Below are positions 15,767-25,279 of a stretch of 64,000 bases of DNA, one piece after another. The position numbers and the translations under genes are program-made. How positions within the stretch are numbered: position 1 is the first letter of the stretch; every line of letters starts with the position of its first letter. The notes below the pieces were generated by a model that was given only the letters and a program-made list of their open reading frames with translations, was not told the DNA's origin and searched no databases. Source of the stretch: Bacteroidota bacterium (GTDB lineage Bacteria; Bacteroidota; Bacteroidia; B-17B0; Aurantibacillaceae). The DNA lies in contig JAJNDK010000010.1 in the NCBI GenBank assembly GCA_021156365.1, forward strand, positions 1 through 64,000. The letters run 5' to 3'.

Positions 15767-17392
15767 ATGAATATCTACCAGCGAAAACAGCAATGGAAAA
15801 TCGTTTTGTTTGCAACGGCTGTTGTCATTGTGATCGCTTCACTTTGGTATACCAACCGCCTGGTGAAAAAAATAGCCGATGAGGAGCGTGAAAAAGTAAA
15901 GCTGTGGGCAAAATCAGTTCAGAAAAAAGCAAAGCTGGTGAAGTTCACCAACGAGCTCTTCACCAAAATGAAAGCGGAAGAGCGTAAGAAAGCAGAGCTC
16001 TATGCAACGGCTACGCAACGTCTCGCTTCTGCTGACATGAATGATCTTACTTTCATACTCAATGTGATCCAGAGCAACACCACCGTGCCGGTGATACTCG
16101 TTAACAACCAGGATAAAATAGCGGGAAGAAGAAATCTGGACTCGATCAGTGAACGCGACAGCGCACTTGTGAAGGAGCGTTTGCTTCGCATGAAGGCAAA
16201 AAACTTTCCGAAAAAAGCGCTCGATGAAATGAAAAAGAAGCTGCAGGATAGTCTTGCAGTGACGTTTGGAAAAAGGGATAGCATGTATATCAGCAGGCAG
16301 CTGATGCAAATGAAAGCTAAGAACCCTCCTATATCCATCGAGTATTTCCAGGGAAAAAAGAATTACCTGTATTACAACGATTCCAAGGTGTTTGAGGATA
16401 TCAAACTCGTTTTCGACAGCCTGATCAAATCATTTATTGCGGAAGTAGCTGTAAACACTGCTTCGGTGCCGGTGATCTATACTGATTCTACCAAAGAGAA
16501 TGTCTTAGCTGTCGGAAATGTTGATTCTGCCGTTATCCTGCGCCCGGATAAGCTGCAGGACAGGATCCAGACGATGGCCTCACAAAATGCACCTATCGAG
16601 ATCGATCTCGGGGAAGGTGGAAAGAATTATATCTATTACGAACAGTCTACATTGCTAACCCAGCTCAAATATTATCCTTTCGTACAGTTCGGAGTTATAG
16701 GGTTGTTCCTGGTGATCGCGTATTCACTTTTCAGTACGGCGCGTAAATCGGAGCAAAACCAGGTGTGGGTGGGAATGAGCAAGGAAACAGCCCATCAGCT
16801 GGGAACTCCTTTATCATCTTTGATGGCTTGGGTGGAGATCCTGAAAGGACAGGGAGTGGAAGATTCTATTATTCATGAGCTGAATCGCGATGTAGACCGC
16901 CTGAATACGATCACGGAACGTTTCTCCAAGATCGGCTCGGTGCCGAATATGCAAAGCGAGAATATCGGTGAAGTGCTGGAGCATGCAGTGGATTATATTA
17001 AATTACGGACATCCCGCAATGTGGTGTTTACCATCAAATGCGAGGAAAAACGGCCGGTGCAGGCAAAGATAAGCATTCCGCTTTTTGAGTGGGTGATCGA
17101 GAACCTGTGCAAGAATGCGGTGGATGCGATGGACGGAAAAGGCACGATAACCCTTGATATCACGGATGCCACGCAGTTTGTGTACATCGATGTGACCGAT
17201 ACGGGAAAAGGAATTCCGAAAGGCAAAATAAAAACCGTATTCGAACCGGGCTATACCACCAAACAAAGAGGCTGGGGACTTGGACTGTCGCTTTGCAAGC
17301 GGATCATCGAAAATTATCATGCCGGGAAGATCTTTGTGAAACGCTCGGAACCCAATGTAGGCACTACTTTCAGGATCGTTTTAAATAAGTAG
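15767..17392 (+). CDS. Membrane sensor histidine kinase
   Basis: 541 residues from the ATG at 15767; a longer frame overlapping rlmN is not credible as a start. A membrane helix at about residues 12-32, an external sensor region of about 260 residues rich in Lys/Glu, and a second membrane helix (PFVQFGVIGLFLVIAYSLF) are followed by the kinase core. The phosphoacceptor is H343 in SKETAHQLGTPLSSL. The N box ENLCKNAVDAMDG, G1 DTGKGIPKG, F box FEPGYTTK and G2 GWGLGLSL are complete, so it should be active. No response regulator is adjacent. The external domain shows two similar halves (TVPVILVNNQDK.. and SVPVIYTDSTKE..), each carrying an RDS-type segment, possibly an internal duplication. Ligand unknown. 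Confidence 0.88.
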   Translation: MNIYQRKQQWKIVLFATAVVIVIASLWYTNRLVKKIADEEREKVKLWAKSVQKKAKLVKFTNELFTKMKAEERKKAELYATATQRLASADMNDLTFILNVIQSNTTVPVILVNNQDKIAGRRNLDSISERDSALVKERLLRMKAKNFPKKALDEMKKKLQDSLAVTFGKRDSMYISRQLMQMKAKNPPISIEYFQGKKNYLYYNDSKVFEDIKLVFDSLIKSFIAEVAVNTASVPVIYTDSTKENVLAVGNVDSAVILRPDKLQDRIQTMASQNAPIEIDLGEGGKNYIYYEQSTLLTQLKYYPFVQFGVIGLFLVIAYSLFSTARKSEQNQVWVGMSKETAHQLGTPLSSLMAWVEILKGQGVEDSIIHELNRDVDRLNTITERFSKIGSVPNMQSENIGEVLEHAVDYIKLRTSRNVVFTIKCEEKRPVQAKISIPLFEWVIENLCKNAVDAMDGKGTITLDITDATQFVYIDVTDTGKGIPKGKIKTVFEPGYTTKQRGWGLGLSLCKRIIENYHAGKIFVKRSEPNVGTTFRIVLNK

Positions 17393-17472
17393 ATCTTTAA
17401 TTTCCACCGCGGATTCGACAGTCCAGGTATACGGATTTTATCTAAAGTTTAACAAACAAGAGCTAACAACAG

Positions 17473-17503
17473 ATTCCTTGCGCTCTCTGCGTCTCTGCGC
17501 GCC
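17473..17503 (+). repeat. Fragment of a dispersed CTTTGCG/TCTCTGCG intergenic repeat
   Basis: The 212-bp gap before carB contains a short alternating CTTGCG-CTCTCTGCG-TCTCTGCG stretch. It resembles the arm at 54768-54815 (CTCTTTGCG...CCTCTTTGCGG). This is a low-complexity pattern often seen between genes in Bacteroidota. Confidence 0.4.
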
Positions 17504-17532
17504 TGATTCTACTATTAACAAAACATCAACAA

Positions 17533-17566
17533 TTTGTACAATTGTCGTGTCAATCCATTATTTTTG
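17533..17566 (+). promoter_or_regulatory. Putative carB promoter
   Basis: TTTG at 17533-17536 and TATTTTTG (TAnnTTTG) at 17559-17566, with a 22-nt spacer. It predicts a leader of about 30 nt before the ATG at 17605. Confidence 0.45.
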
Positions 17567-17604
17567 CGCGGCCGATACCTATCGGTCTTATCCAGAACCA
17601 TTTT

Positions 17605-20421
17605 ATGCCAAAAGATACCTCCATTAAACATGTTTTGATTATCGGTAGCGGTCCCATTGTTATCGGGCAGGCCTGCGAATTTGATTACTCCGGTTCCCAA
17701 TCCGCCCGAAGCCTGAAAGAGGAAGGGATAACGGTGAGCCTGATCAATTCCAATCCTGCTACGATCATGACGGATAAGATCACGGCCGACCACATCTATC
17801 TGTTACCGTTGGAGGTAAAGTCCATCATCAAGATCCTCGAGGAACAAAAGATCGATGCGGTATTGCCAACAATGGGTGGACAAACCGCTCTGAATCTTGC
17901 TTTAAAATGCGATGACCTCGGCATCTGGAAAAAATACAATGTGCGGATGATCGGTGTTGATATTGATGCCATCAAAGTAACGGAAGACCGCGACCTGTTC
18001 CGTGCACGCATGGAAGAGATCGGAGTGGGGATGGCACCTTCACGGATCGCCAAATCTTTCCTCGAAGGAAAATCCATTGCACAGGAATTCGGTTTCCCGC
18101 TCGTGATCCGTCCTTCTTTCACACTTGGTGGAAGCGGTGGAAGCGTGGTTTACCAAAAAGAAGATTTTGATGCTTTATTGAATCGTGGTTTGCAAACCTC
18201 ACCGATCCACGAAGTATTGATAGATAAAGCCGTATTGGGCTGGAAAGAATTTGAGCTGGAGCTGCTGCGTGACAGCAATGACAATGTAGCTATCATTTGT
18301 TCCATAGAGAATTTCGATCCGATGGGTGTTCACACCGGCGATAGTATTACGGTAGCACCGGCTATGACACTAAGTGATAGCACGTATCAGAAGATGCGGA
18401 CCATGGCGATCAAAATGATGCGTTCTATCGGGAATTTTGCGGGAGGCTGTAATGTGCAGTTCTCGGTAAGTCCGGATGATCAGGAAGAGATTATTGCGAT
18501 CGAGATCAATCCACGCGTATCACGTTCTTCTGCACTGGCAAGTAAAGCAACTGGCTACCCGATCGCGAAGATCGCTACGAAGCTGGCTATAGGCTTTCAC
18601 CTGGATGAGCTGATCAATCAGATCACCAAATCCACTTCTGCCTATTTTGAGCCAAGTCTTGATTATGTGATCGTAAAGATCCCGCGTTGGAACTTTGATA
18701 AATTCAAAGGCTGCAACCGTGAGCTGGGTTTCCAGATGAAATCGGTAGGTGAGGTAATGGCGATCGGACGCAGTTTCCAGGAAGCTCTGCAAAAAGCCTG
18801 TCAATCGCTGGAGATCAAACGAAATGGTTTGGGGGCAGACGGAAAAGAAATCACAGACCAGGCAGAATTATTGCGCGCACTGGAACGTCCGAGCTGGAAC
18901 CGCCTGTTTATGATCTACGATGCGATGAAGATGGGGATCTCTATCAAAACGATCCAGAAGCTTACGAAGATCGACATCTGGTTCCTCGGTCAGATCGAAG
19001 AAATGATCGCTCTTGAAAACGAGATCAGCAGGTTCAGTCTGGATAAATTGCCAAAAGATCTTTTATACGAAGCAAAACAAAAAGGATACGCCGACAGGCA
19101 GATAGCTCACCTCGTACGTTGCCTGGAGAGCGAAGTGTATAAAAAAAGAAGCGATCTCAATATTAAGCGTGTGTACAAATTAGTGGACACCTGCGCTGCA
19201 GAGTTTGAAGCAAAAACGCCTTATTACTATTCTACTTTTGAAGATGAAAATGAAAGTGTTCGCAGTGACAAGAAAAAAGTGATCATCCTCGGAAGCGGTC
19301 CTAACCGGATCGGGCAGGGGATCGAGTTCGACTACAGCTGTGTACATGGAGTATTGGCTGCAAAAGAATGCGGTTACGAGACCATCATGATCAATTGTAA
19401 CCCGGAAACTGTTTCTACGGATTTTAGTACGGCAGATAAATTATATTTTGAGCCTGTTTTCTGGGAGCATATTTACGATATTATCCTGCATGAAAAACCG
19501 GAAGGTGTGATCGTGCAGTTAGGTGGACAAACGGCGCTGAAGCTGGCAGAGAAATTAGAGCGTTACGGTATCAAGATCATCGGCACCGATTTCAAATCGC
19601 TGGATCTGGCAGAAGATCGCGGAAGTTTCTCTACTTTATTAAAAGAGAACAATATTCCCTATCCTGAGTTCGGTGTGATCGAAGATGCGGAAGAAGCAAT
19701 TACTTTATCTAAAAAATTAGGATTCCCGTTGCTGGTTCGTCCGAGCTATGTATTAGGTGGACAAAGCATGAAGATCGTGATCAATGAAGAAGAGCTGGAG
19801 CAGCATGTGGTAAAGCTCCTGAACGATCTTCCGGAGAATAAAGTATTGCTGGATCATTTCCTGGGCGGAGCGATTGAGGCGGAAGCCGATGCGATCTGTG
19901 ATGGAGAAGAAGTGTATATTATCGGGATCATGGAGCACATTGAGCCTGCCGGTATTCACAGTGGTGATAGTTATGCCGTACTTCCTCCTTTCGATCTGAG
20001 CGACAATGTGATCAAACAGATCGAGGCACATACTAAAAAGATCGCACTCGCACTGAATACAGTCGGGCTGATCAATATCCAGTTTGCGATCAAGAACGAG
20101 ATCGTATATATCATCGAGGCCAACCCACGCGCGAGCCGCACGGTTCCTTTCATTGCGAAAGCATATGATGAGCCGTATGTAAATTATGCGACTAAAGTAA
20201 TGCTGCGTGAGAAAAAAGTAAAAGACTTTAATTTTCAGCCAAAGAAAAAAGGATACGCGATCAAGATACCGGTGTTCAGCTACGAAAAATTCCCGGAGAT
20301 CCAGAAAGAGCTGGGACCTGAAATGAAATCCACCGGAGAAGCGATCTATTTTATCGATAGCCTGCAGGACGAGTATTTTCAACAGATCTACAGCGAACGG
20401 AATTTATACCTGAGTAAGTAG
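17605..20421 (+). CDS. carB: Carbamoyl-phosphate synthase large chain, without the C-terminal allosteric domain
   Basis: 938 residues from the ATG at 17605, chosen because MPKDTSIKHVLIIGSGP matches the family N-terminus. Two homologous ATP-grasp halves are seen. The first (about 1-400) has GSGPIVIGQACEFDYSG and SFTLGGSGGS; the second (about 550-938) has GSGPNRIGQGIEFDYSC, PSYVLGGQSM and IEANPRASRT. An oligomerisation region lies between them. The protein uses glutamine-derived ammonia, bicarbonate and two ATP to make carbamoyl phosphate for arginine and pyrimidines. E. coli CarB (1073 residues) continues into an MGS-like UMP/ornithine-binding domain, but this one stops right after GPEMKSTGEAIYF, so that domain is absent. 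carA is not adjacent. Confidence 0.95.
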   Translation: MPKDTSIKHVLIIGSGPIVIGQACEFDYSGSQSARSLKEEGITVSLINSNPATIMTDKITADHIYLLPLEVKSIIKILEEQKIDAVLPTMGGQTALNLALKCDDLGIWKKYNVRMIGVDIDAIKVTEDRDLFRARMEEIGVGMAPSRIAKSFLEGKSIAQEFGFPLVIRPSFTLGGSGGSVVYQKEDFDALLNRGLQTSPIHEVLIDKAVLGWKEFELELLRDSNDNVAIICSIENFDPMGVHTGDSITVAPAMTLSDSTYQKMRTMAIKMMRSIGNFAGGCNVQFSVSPDDQEEIIAIEINPRVSRSSALASKATGYPIAKIATKLAIGFHLDELINQITKSTSAYFEPSLDYVIVKIPRWNFDKFKGCNRELGFQMKSVGEVMAIGRSFQEALQKACQSLEIKRNGLGADGKEITDQAELLRALERPSWNRLFMIYDAMKMGISIKTIQKLTKIDIWFLGQIEEMIALENEISRFSLDKLPKDLLYEAKQKGYADRQIAHLVRCLESEVYKKRSDLNIKRVYKLVDTCAAEFEAKTPYYYSTFEDENESVRSDKKKVIILGSGPNRIGQGIEFDYSCVHGVLAAKECGYETIMINCNPETVSTDFSTADKLYFEPVFWEHIYDIILHEKPEGVIVQLGGQTALKLAEKLERYGIKIIGTDFKSLDLAEDRGSFSTLLKENNIPYPEFGVIEDAEEAITLSKKLGFPLLVRPSYVLGGQSMKIVINEEELEQHVVKLLNDLPENKVLLDHFLGGAIEAEADAICDGEEVYIIGIMEHIEPAGIHSGDSYAVLPPFDLSDNVIKQIEAHTKKIALALNTVGLINIQFAIKNEIVYIIEANPRASRTVPFIAKAYDEPYVNYATKVMLREKKVKDFNFQPKKKGYAIKIPVFSYEKFPEIQKELGPEMKSTGEAIYFIDSLQDEYFQQIYSERNLYLSK

Positions 20422-20425
20422 GCCA

Positions 20426-23400
20426 TCAATCCATTTTTATGACCTGCACTTTCATATTATCGATAAGCGCAGGCTGATTGCTGTTATTCCAAAAGAACAC
20501 GGTTATTTTATCCGTTTCTTTCACCGATTCCGGAATGCGGTAAACCAAAGCGGTTTTTCCGGCTGGCCCGGGATGCAGATTACCATATGAAATAAAAGCT
20601 CTGTTCACACCGTTCCTGTCAATACTCAGACACATGCCCGGCATATCAGTAGCCTTGGTTTCCAAGTCGCATTCGGCATAGACCAGGTCATGCGGCTTTG
20701 CTCCGATATCCTTCAGGATAAAATCAATGCTTCCTCCATACTCATTGCCTTTCATGCGTTTGATCTTTGTGTTGCCTGATAAGGAATCGGTGACAGTCCA
20801 GGCATCCTGTTGCGAATTGAAATTGTTTTCTTTTGTCCAGATCCCCAAAGCTGCCTGGGGATTGCGTTTATAGACCCGGATAAAGCCGTAATGGATTTTT
20901 TCTTCGGCGAAAGGCTCCCCGTAATTCAACCGGATGAGTGTTTCTGTTTCTTCCGAATGCAACGATTTGTAGGAGATATAAAGAAGGTAATCATCCTTAC
21001 AGTCTTTTATTTTTTGCAGGAAAGCAGCAAGGTCTTCATTAAAAAGCAAATTGAACAAAGAGCGGGCTCCGTTTTTTTGCAGCGGAGTGCTTGAAAATGC
21101 ATCTTTTGTATTAATGATCTGTGTAGTTCCTTGGTATTTATTTATCAGGGATTCATGGGATTTTAATTCAGTCTCCAATGTACTTTCCTGTAAGTTCCCT
21201 CTTCCATTGAAAAAAGAAAGGCAGCAGAACCCGCATAGCACAAGGAAGGCAGCAGCAGCTATAACACGTCTTTTTTTAGAAAAAAGCAGGATGATAAGAA
21301 TGATCAGGCATCCGGCCGTAACAGAAACAAAAAAGAGGAGTTTAAAATAAGGAACCTGGTAAATAAATTCGATCTCATGCTCCCCGGCATTTAAAAAAAC
21401 AAAAGGGAAGGAGTAATAGCTCAGCTCCGGCTGAATTTCACGACCATTTACACGGATCTTCCATAGGCGGGTTAAATTTTGCTGCAGGACGAATGCTATT
21501 GCCTCTTTGTTTTTTACCTCGTACACAAAATGCTGTGGCAGGAATTTCTTACACATCACTACATCACCTGCTGAGCTTTGCAATGGATGGTCTTTGAATT
21601 TTGCATACGTGGAGTCGGAGAGAGTAGCAATGACCTTTCTTTGCAAAGTATCAGGTTTAAAATCACTGTGCTTTACCAATGAATCCGCCAGGAACGCCAG
21701 CGGCCTTTGAGTAAAATAATTGAATTCTTCCTTGTTGTCGTTATAGAGCTTCATGTAATTGCTAAGCTCAAAATTATTGTCATTGTTATAGGCCGGCTGT
21801 TGTATAAAAGTAGGGGCATTCAACCAGAGCGCATTCATCCGGAAGGTGAGGCCGTTTACTTTGTTGGCGGGTATATTGTCAGGTGCGCCAAAACCTTCCG
21901 GCAGCCCTGATAGAAAGCTGTTTGTGTATGCCGCGCTTGTGTCCCCTACCACCCTCGCAATAGCGCCTGCAGAGTAATTAATGCAGATGTCTATAAGCAA
22001 GACAAGGAGCAGGGCTTCGAATTTCTTTTTCCGCACGAGAATATATCCTACCACTAAGATCAGACAGGTAAACACAAGTGAAATAAATACTTTACGCGAC
22101 TGTGAAGCAGACCACAGGAACGAGCGGAGATCGGTGTAATCGGTAACGTGGTTGTTTTGCGTTTCGGTATATATGTATTTGAAAAACAGAACAGAAATAC
22201 AGGAAATAATAAGCGTTATAACCGAAAAAACAATGTATTTTCGGGGACTTATATTGTTTTTCAGGAGATACAGCATTCCCAGCGATGACATCACTACAAG
22301 ATAAATAAGTGTGTAGATGATAATGAGATTGGGCATACGGAATACATTGAAAAACGGGAGATGGCTGTGAAAAAGTCTGTACAGTGGTGTATCCAGTCCG
22401 AGGGAAAGCAGGAGCGAAAGAATAGCAATAACAGAAAAAACGTTGATCCAGAAAGACCTGAATTTTCTTATTCCATACCAGGCAAAAAGCAAGGTAGGAA
22501 TGCCCAGGTAGAGATTATAGACCGGCTGATTCTCGCCTGAATGCATTTCCCGCTCATAGCCGGCGAGGGAAGAGAAGAATGCAAATATATTTTCCCAGAT
22601 CAGGTTTTCTTCTGCAGCCCATTCAAGTGAGATCCCTCCGGCCCTTGATGTTTCATCGAAAACGTAAAAGGCATTCAGGAATACCGGTGCGCACAATACC
22701 AGCGAGCAAGCCCCTGTCAGGATCATATGCAGTAAGAGTTTTTTATTCGCTGCATTCAGTTTTCTTCTGAAATTATAGACCACCCTGCAGATAAATGCAA
22801 AAAGGAGGAAGTAGAAGGAGACGATAATAAAAGATGGATTGCCTGCCGTTATCTGCCACCAGATCACGAGGGCAAGTTTCAGGGCATCCTGCCAGGCTCC
22901 TTTGTTCAGGATTTTAAAAAAGAAATAATAGATCCAGGGCAGGAGGCACACACTTATCATCACATACAGATAATGCCCGTGCCATGAATTGTAGCCGCAG
23001 AGCGCAAAGCTGACACCCGCTACGGCTGCCACCAGTGAAGTGCTTTTTGTGCTGCGCTCTATCAGGTATTTGTTGGACAGCGTATCGATGAAAAAAAGCA
23101 CCAGCTTATAAAATCCATAGGCTCCGAGGATGAGATAAAAAATATAGAGGTAATTGAGAAAATAAATGTTGATGGGCGAGATAAAGGAAGTGATGATGGC
23201 TTCGAGGCTGTAGGCAGGCCCCTGCAGATCACCGTGGATAGGGTATCCCGCCTGTGAATAGGGATTCCACAACGGAACAATGCCATTGGTGTAACATTGG
23301 GCGATATAATGCCTCCAGGGGAGCCAGAAATTGATCATGTCCCATTGCGTAGACCGGAGGCCCAACAACAACTGCCAATTAGCCACGCCAATAAAAAAGC

Positions 23401-23452
23401 TGATAATAGCCAGGGGTGACTGTTTAAACCTCGTATAAAAGTTTTGGAACAT
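20426..23452 (-). CDS. Large YfhO-family multi-spanning membrane protein
   Basis: 1008 residues from the ATG at 23452. About a dozen membrane helices lie in residues 10-510, a further one near 715-735, and soluble regions between and after. The N-terminal loop QWDMINFWLPWRHYIAQ...VPLWNPYSQAGYPIHGD is the YfhO-family signature (D and P-x-W-N-P, resembling lipid-linked glycosyltransferases of the GT-C fold). YfhO of Gram-positives is linked to teichoic-acid glycosylation; a role in surface glycan transfer is plausible here but unproved. The last 130 residues look like a beta-sandwich that could bind carbohydrate. It converges on carB with 4 bp between stops and has no evident terminator. Confidence 0.75.
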   Translation of the reverse strand: MFQNFYTRFKQSPLAIISFFIGVANWQLLLGLRSTQWDMINFWLPWRHYIAQCYTNGIVPLWNPYSQAGYPIHGDLQGPAYSLEAIITSFISPINIYFLNYLYIFYLILGAYGFYKLVLFFIDTLSNKYLIERSTKSTSLVAAVAGVSFALCGYNSWHGHYLYVMISVCLLPWIYYFFFKILNKGAWQDALKLALVIWWQITAGNPSFIIVSFYFLLFAFICRVVYNFRRKLNAANKKLLLHMILTGACSLVLCAPVFLNAFYVFDETSRAGGISLEWAAEENLIWENIFAFFSSLAGYEREMHSGENQPVYNLYLGIPTLLFAWYGIRKFRSFWINVFSVIAILSLLLSLGLDTPLYRLFHSHLPFFNVFRMPNLIIIYTLIYLVVMSSLGMLYLLKNNISPRKYIVFSVITLIISCISVLFFKYIYTETQNNHVTDYTDLRSFLWSASQSRKVFISLVFTCLILVVGYILVRKKKFEALLLVLLIDICINYSAGAIARVVGDTSAAYTNSFLSGLPEGFGAPDNIPANKVNGLTFRMNALWLNAPTFIQQPAYNNDNNFELSNYMKLYNDNKEEFNYFTQRPLAFLADSLVKHSDFKPDTLQRKVIATLSDSTYAKFKDHPLQSSAGDVVMCKKFLPQHFVYEVKNKEAIAFVLQQNLTRLWKIRVNGREIQPELSYYSFPFVFLNAGEHEIEFIYQVPYFKLLFFVSVTAGCLIILIILLFSKKRRVIAAAAFLVLCGFCCLSFFNGRGNLQESTLETELKSHESLINKYQGTTQIINTKDAFSSTPLQKNGARSLFNLLFNEDLAAFLQKIKDCKDDYLLYISYKSLHSEETETLIRLNYGEPFAEEKIHYGFIRVYKRNPQAALGIWTKENNFNSQQDAWTVTDSLSGNTKIKRMKGNEYGGSIDFILKDIGAKPHDLVYAECDLETKATDMPGMCLSIDRNGVNRAFISYGNLHPGPAGKTALVYRIPESVKETDKITVFFWNNSNQPALIDNMKVQVIKMD

Positions 23453-23458
23453 GTTGTG

Positions 23459-23466
23459 CAAATGTA
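23459..23466 (-). promoter_or_regulatory. Putative -7 box TACATTTG, near-leaderless
   Basis: A minus-strand TAnnTTTG match ending 6 nt before the ATG at 23452. Confidence 0.55.
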
Positions 23467-23478
23467 TCTAAAGAAAGG

Positions 23479-23486
23479 TAATTTTG
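23479..23486 (+). promoter_or_regulatory. Putative -7 box TAATTTTG
   Basis: A TAnnTTTG match 31 nt before the ATG at 23518, divergent from the YfhO-like gene. Confidence 0.45.
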
Positions 23487-23517
23487 TTATATACATACCA
23501 ATTTTAAGCACGTTTTA

Positions 23518-24441
23518 ATGATCAAAAGAATAGTATTAGCAGCGGTGTTTTTCTCTACGGCATTGATGGCTCAGGAAAAAGAATACGATAACGGGCAGGG
23601 AGGCAAGGTAAAGCTCCCGCAGGGTGATATATCCTTTGCAGACACGGTGATCAGCTTCAAAGTCGGGAATCCCGCGCCCATTAAAGAAAATGCGGATCCT
23701 AAACTGGCGCTTGGCCTGCCGGATTTTGATTACGGCTCTTCCGGTTTTGTTTCCCTCGGGACTGGTGGGGAGCTGGTACTTGGATTCAAAGACAATGCGA
23801 TCATCAATATCGACGGTCCTGATCTCTATATATTCGAATTAGGGAAGTATGTGGAAGAAACGTACCTCTATGTGTCGAAGGATGCAAAAAAATGGATCAG
23901 TGTAGGCAAGATCAATGGAGGCAATGCCCTGGTGGATATTGGTGATTCCACTAAAGTGGGAGAGATTTTTACCTATGTAAAGCTGGTGGATGCAAAAACG
24001 CAGGCGAAACCCACAGGAAGTAATTCTCATCCGGGCGCTGATATTGATGCGGTGGCCGCCATCGGTTCTGCCAAACAGTTTTCGTTGAATGCCCTCTATT
24101 TATTCAATACCAATGAAGCCAAAGTGAAGACTGCCGCCAAAAAAGACCTGGATAAAATAGCGGAGGAGTTATTGACCAATCCTGATTATAGCGTAGTGAT
24201 TAACGGACATACTGACAGCACCGGTAATAAAAAGCTGAACCAGAAACTGTCCCTGGACCGCGCCAATGCTATTAAAACGTACATTATCTCAAAAGCCCCA
24301 AAGCTGAAAACGCAGGTGAAGATCAATACGAACGGATATGCCGACGAATACCCTGTAGCGCCTAATAACACGAACGAAGGCCGCGAAAAGAACCGACGGG
24401 TAGAGGTGTTCTTTATACCACTGAAGAAACCCATAAAATAG
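23518..24441 (+). CDS. OmpA-family protein with N-terminal beta-sandwich domain
   Basis: 307 residues: signal peptide 1-18 (ALMAQ), then a beta-rich domain (about 45-180; GSSGFVSLGTGGELVLGF, DLYIFELG..VEETYLYVSKDAKKWISVG, HPGADIDAVAAIG). This resembles discoidin-like extracellular domains often called cell-surface proteins. The C-terminal OmpA domain (about 190-307) has the peptidoglycan-binding motif NGHTDSTGNKKLNQKLSLDRANAIKTYI-type spacing and GREKNRRVEVFF. It should sit in the periplasm or outer membrane, bound to diaminopimelate peptidoglycan. It is a single gene, divergent from the YfhO-like protein. Confidence 0.85.
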   Translation: MIKRIVLAAVFFSTALMAQEKEYDNGQGGKVKLPQGDISFADTVISFKVGNPAPIKENADPKLALGLPDFDYGSSGFVSLGTGGELVLGFKDNAIINIDGPDLYIFELGKYVEETYLYVSKDAKKWISVGKINGGNALVDIGDSTKVGEIFTYVKLVDAKTQAKPTGSNSHPGADIDAVAAIGSAKQFSLNALYLFNTNEAKVKTAAKKDLDKIAEELLTNPDYSVVINGHTDSTGNKKLNQKLSLDRANAIKTYIISKAPKLKTQVKINTNGYADEYPVAPNNTNEGREKNRRVEVFFIPLKKPIK

Positions 24442-24491
24442 CAGGAGTTCTGAACTTTTGGCAGTTCATAACCCGATTTGCAGGTTTGGTA

Positions 24492-24499
24492 TAAGTTTG
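24492..24499 (+). promoter_or_regulatory. Putative -7 box TAAGTTTG of clpP
   Basis: A TAnnTTTG match 34 nt before the clpP ATG, with a second TTTG just upstream. Confidence 0.45.
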
Positions 24500-24533
24500 G
24501 TTAATTTGAAATAACAACTAAAAAACAATAATT

Positions 24534-25205
24534 ATGTTCGACAATAATGAATTCAGAAAATATGCCGTAAAACACAAAGGCATCAGCAGCCTTGTTTACG
24601 ATAGCTATCAAAACCACATCACATCGTCCTTAACACCGTACATTATTGAAGAACGTCAGTTGAACGTTACTCAAATGGACGTTTTCTCCCGTTTGATGGC
24701 CGACAGGATCATTTTCCTCGGTACTGGTATTAACGACCAGGTGGCAAACATCGTTCAGGCACAGCTCCTTTTCCTCGAATCGGTAGACGCGAAAAAAGAT
24801 ATCCAGATCTATTTGAATTCTCCGGGCGGATCTGTGTATGCAGGCCTCGGGATCTATGATACCATGCAAATCGTAGGGCCGGATGTGGCAACTATCTGTA
24901 CAGGTATGGCAGCATCGATGGGTGCGGTACTGATGTGTGCAGGTCAAAAAGGTAAAAGAACGGCGCTGAAACATGCCCGCGTGATGATCCATCAGCCATT
25001 AGGCGGAGCAGAGGGACAGGCTTCCGATATCGAGATCACAGCACGTGAGATCCAGAAACTGAAAAAAGAACTGTATACCATTATCGCTGACCACAGCGGA
25101 CAAACCTATGATAAAGTTTGGGCAGACAGCGACAGGGATTACTGGATGACTGCAGCCGAAGCAAAAGAGTATGGAATGATCGATGAGGTATTGACCAAGA
25201 AATAA
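24534..25205 (+). CDS. clpP: ATP-dependent Clp protease proteolytic subunit
   Basis: 223 residues with the complete ClpP fold and triad. The nucleophile Ser is in [10 protein letters not shown], His in [10 protein letters not shown], and Asp in the downstream [19 protein letters not shown] region. The oxyanion loop [17 protein letters not shown] is intact. ClpP forms tetradecameric chambers with ClpX or ClpA/C and degrades unfolded or tagged cytoplasmic proteins. clpX is not adjacent here. The gene is monocistronic, ending in a strong terminator. Confidence 0.95.
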   Translation: MFDNNEFRKYAVKHKGISSLVYDSYQNHITSSLTPYIIEERQLNVTQMDVFSRLMADRIIFLGTGINDQVANIVQAQLLFLESVDAKKDIQIYLNSPGGSVYAGLGIYDTMQIVGPDVATICTGMAASMGAVLMCAGQKGKRTALKHARVMIHQPLGGAEGQASDIEITAREIQKLKKELYTIIADHSGQTYDKVWADSDRDYWMTAAEAKEYGMIDEVLTKK

Positions 25206-25227
25206 TCGAAAGAAATAAATCATAAAG

Positions 25228-25260
25228 ATCCGTCAGTTCACAGACTGGCGGATTTTTTTT
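25228..25260 (+). terminator. Rho-independent terminator of clpP
   Basis: ATCCGTCAGT pairs with ACTGGCGGAT (one mismatch) around a short loop, followed by a run of eight Ts. Confidence 0.85.
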
Positions 25261-25279
25261 GACCAGTAATACTATAAAA

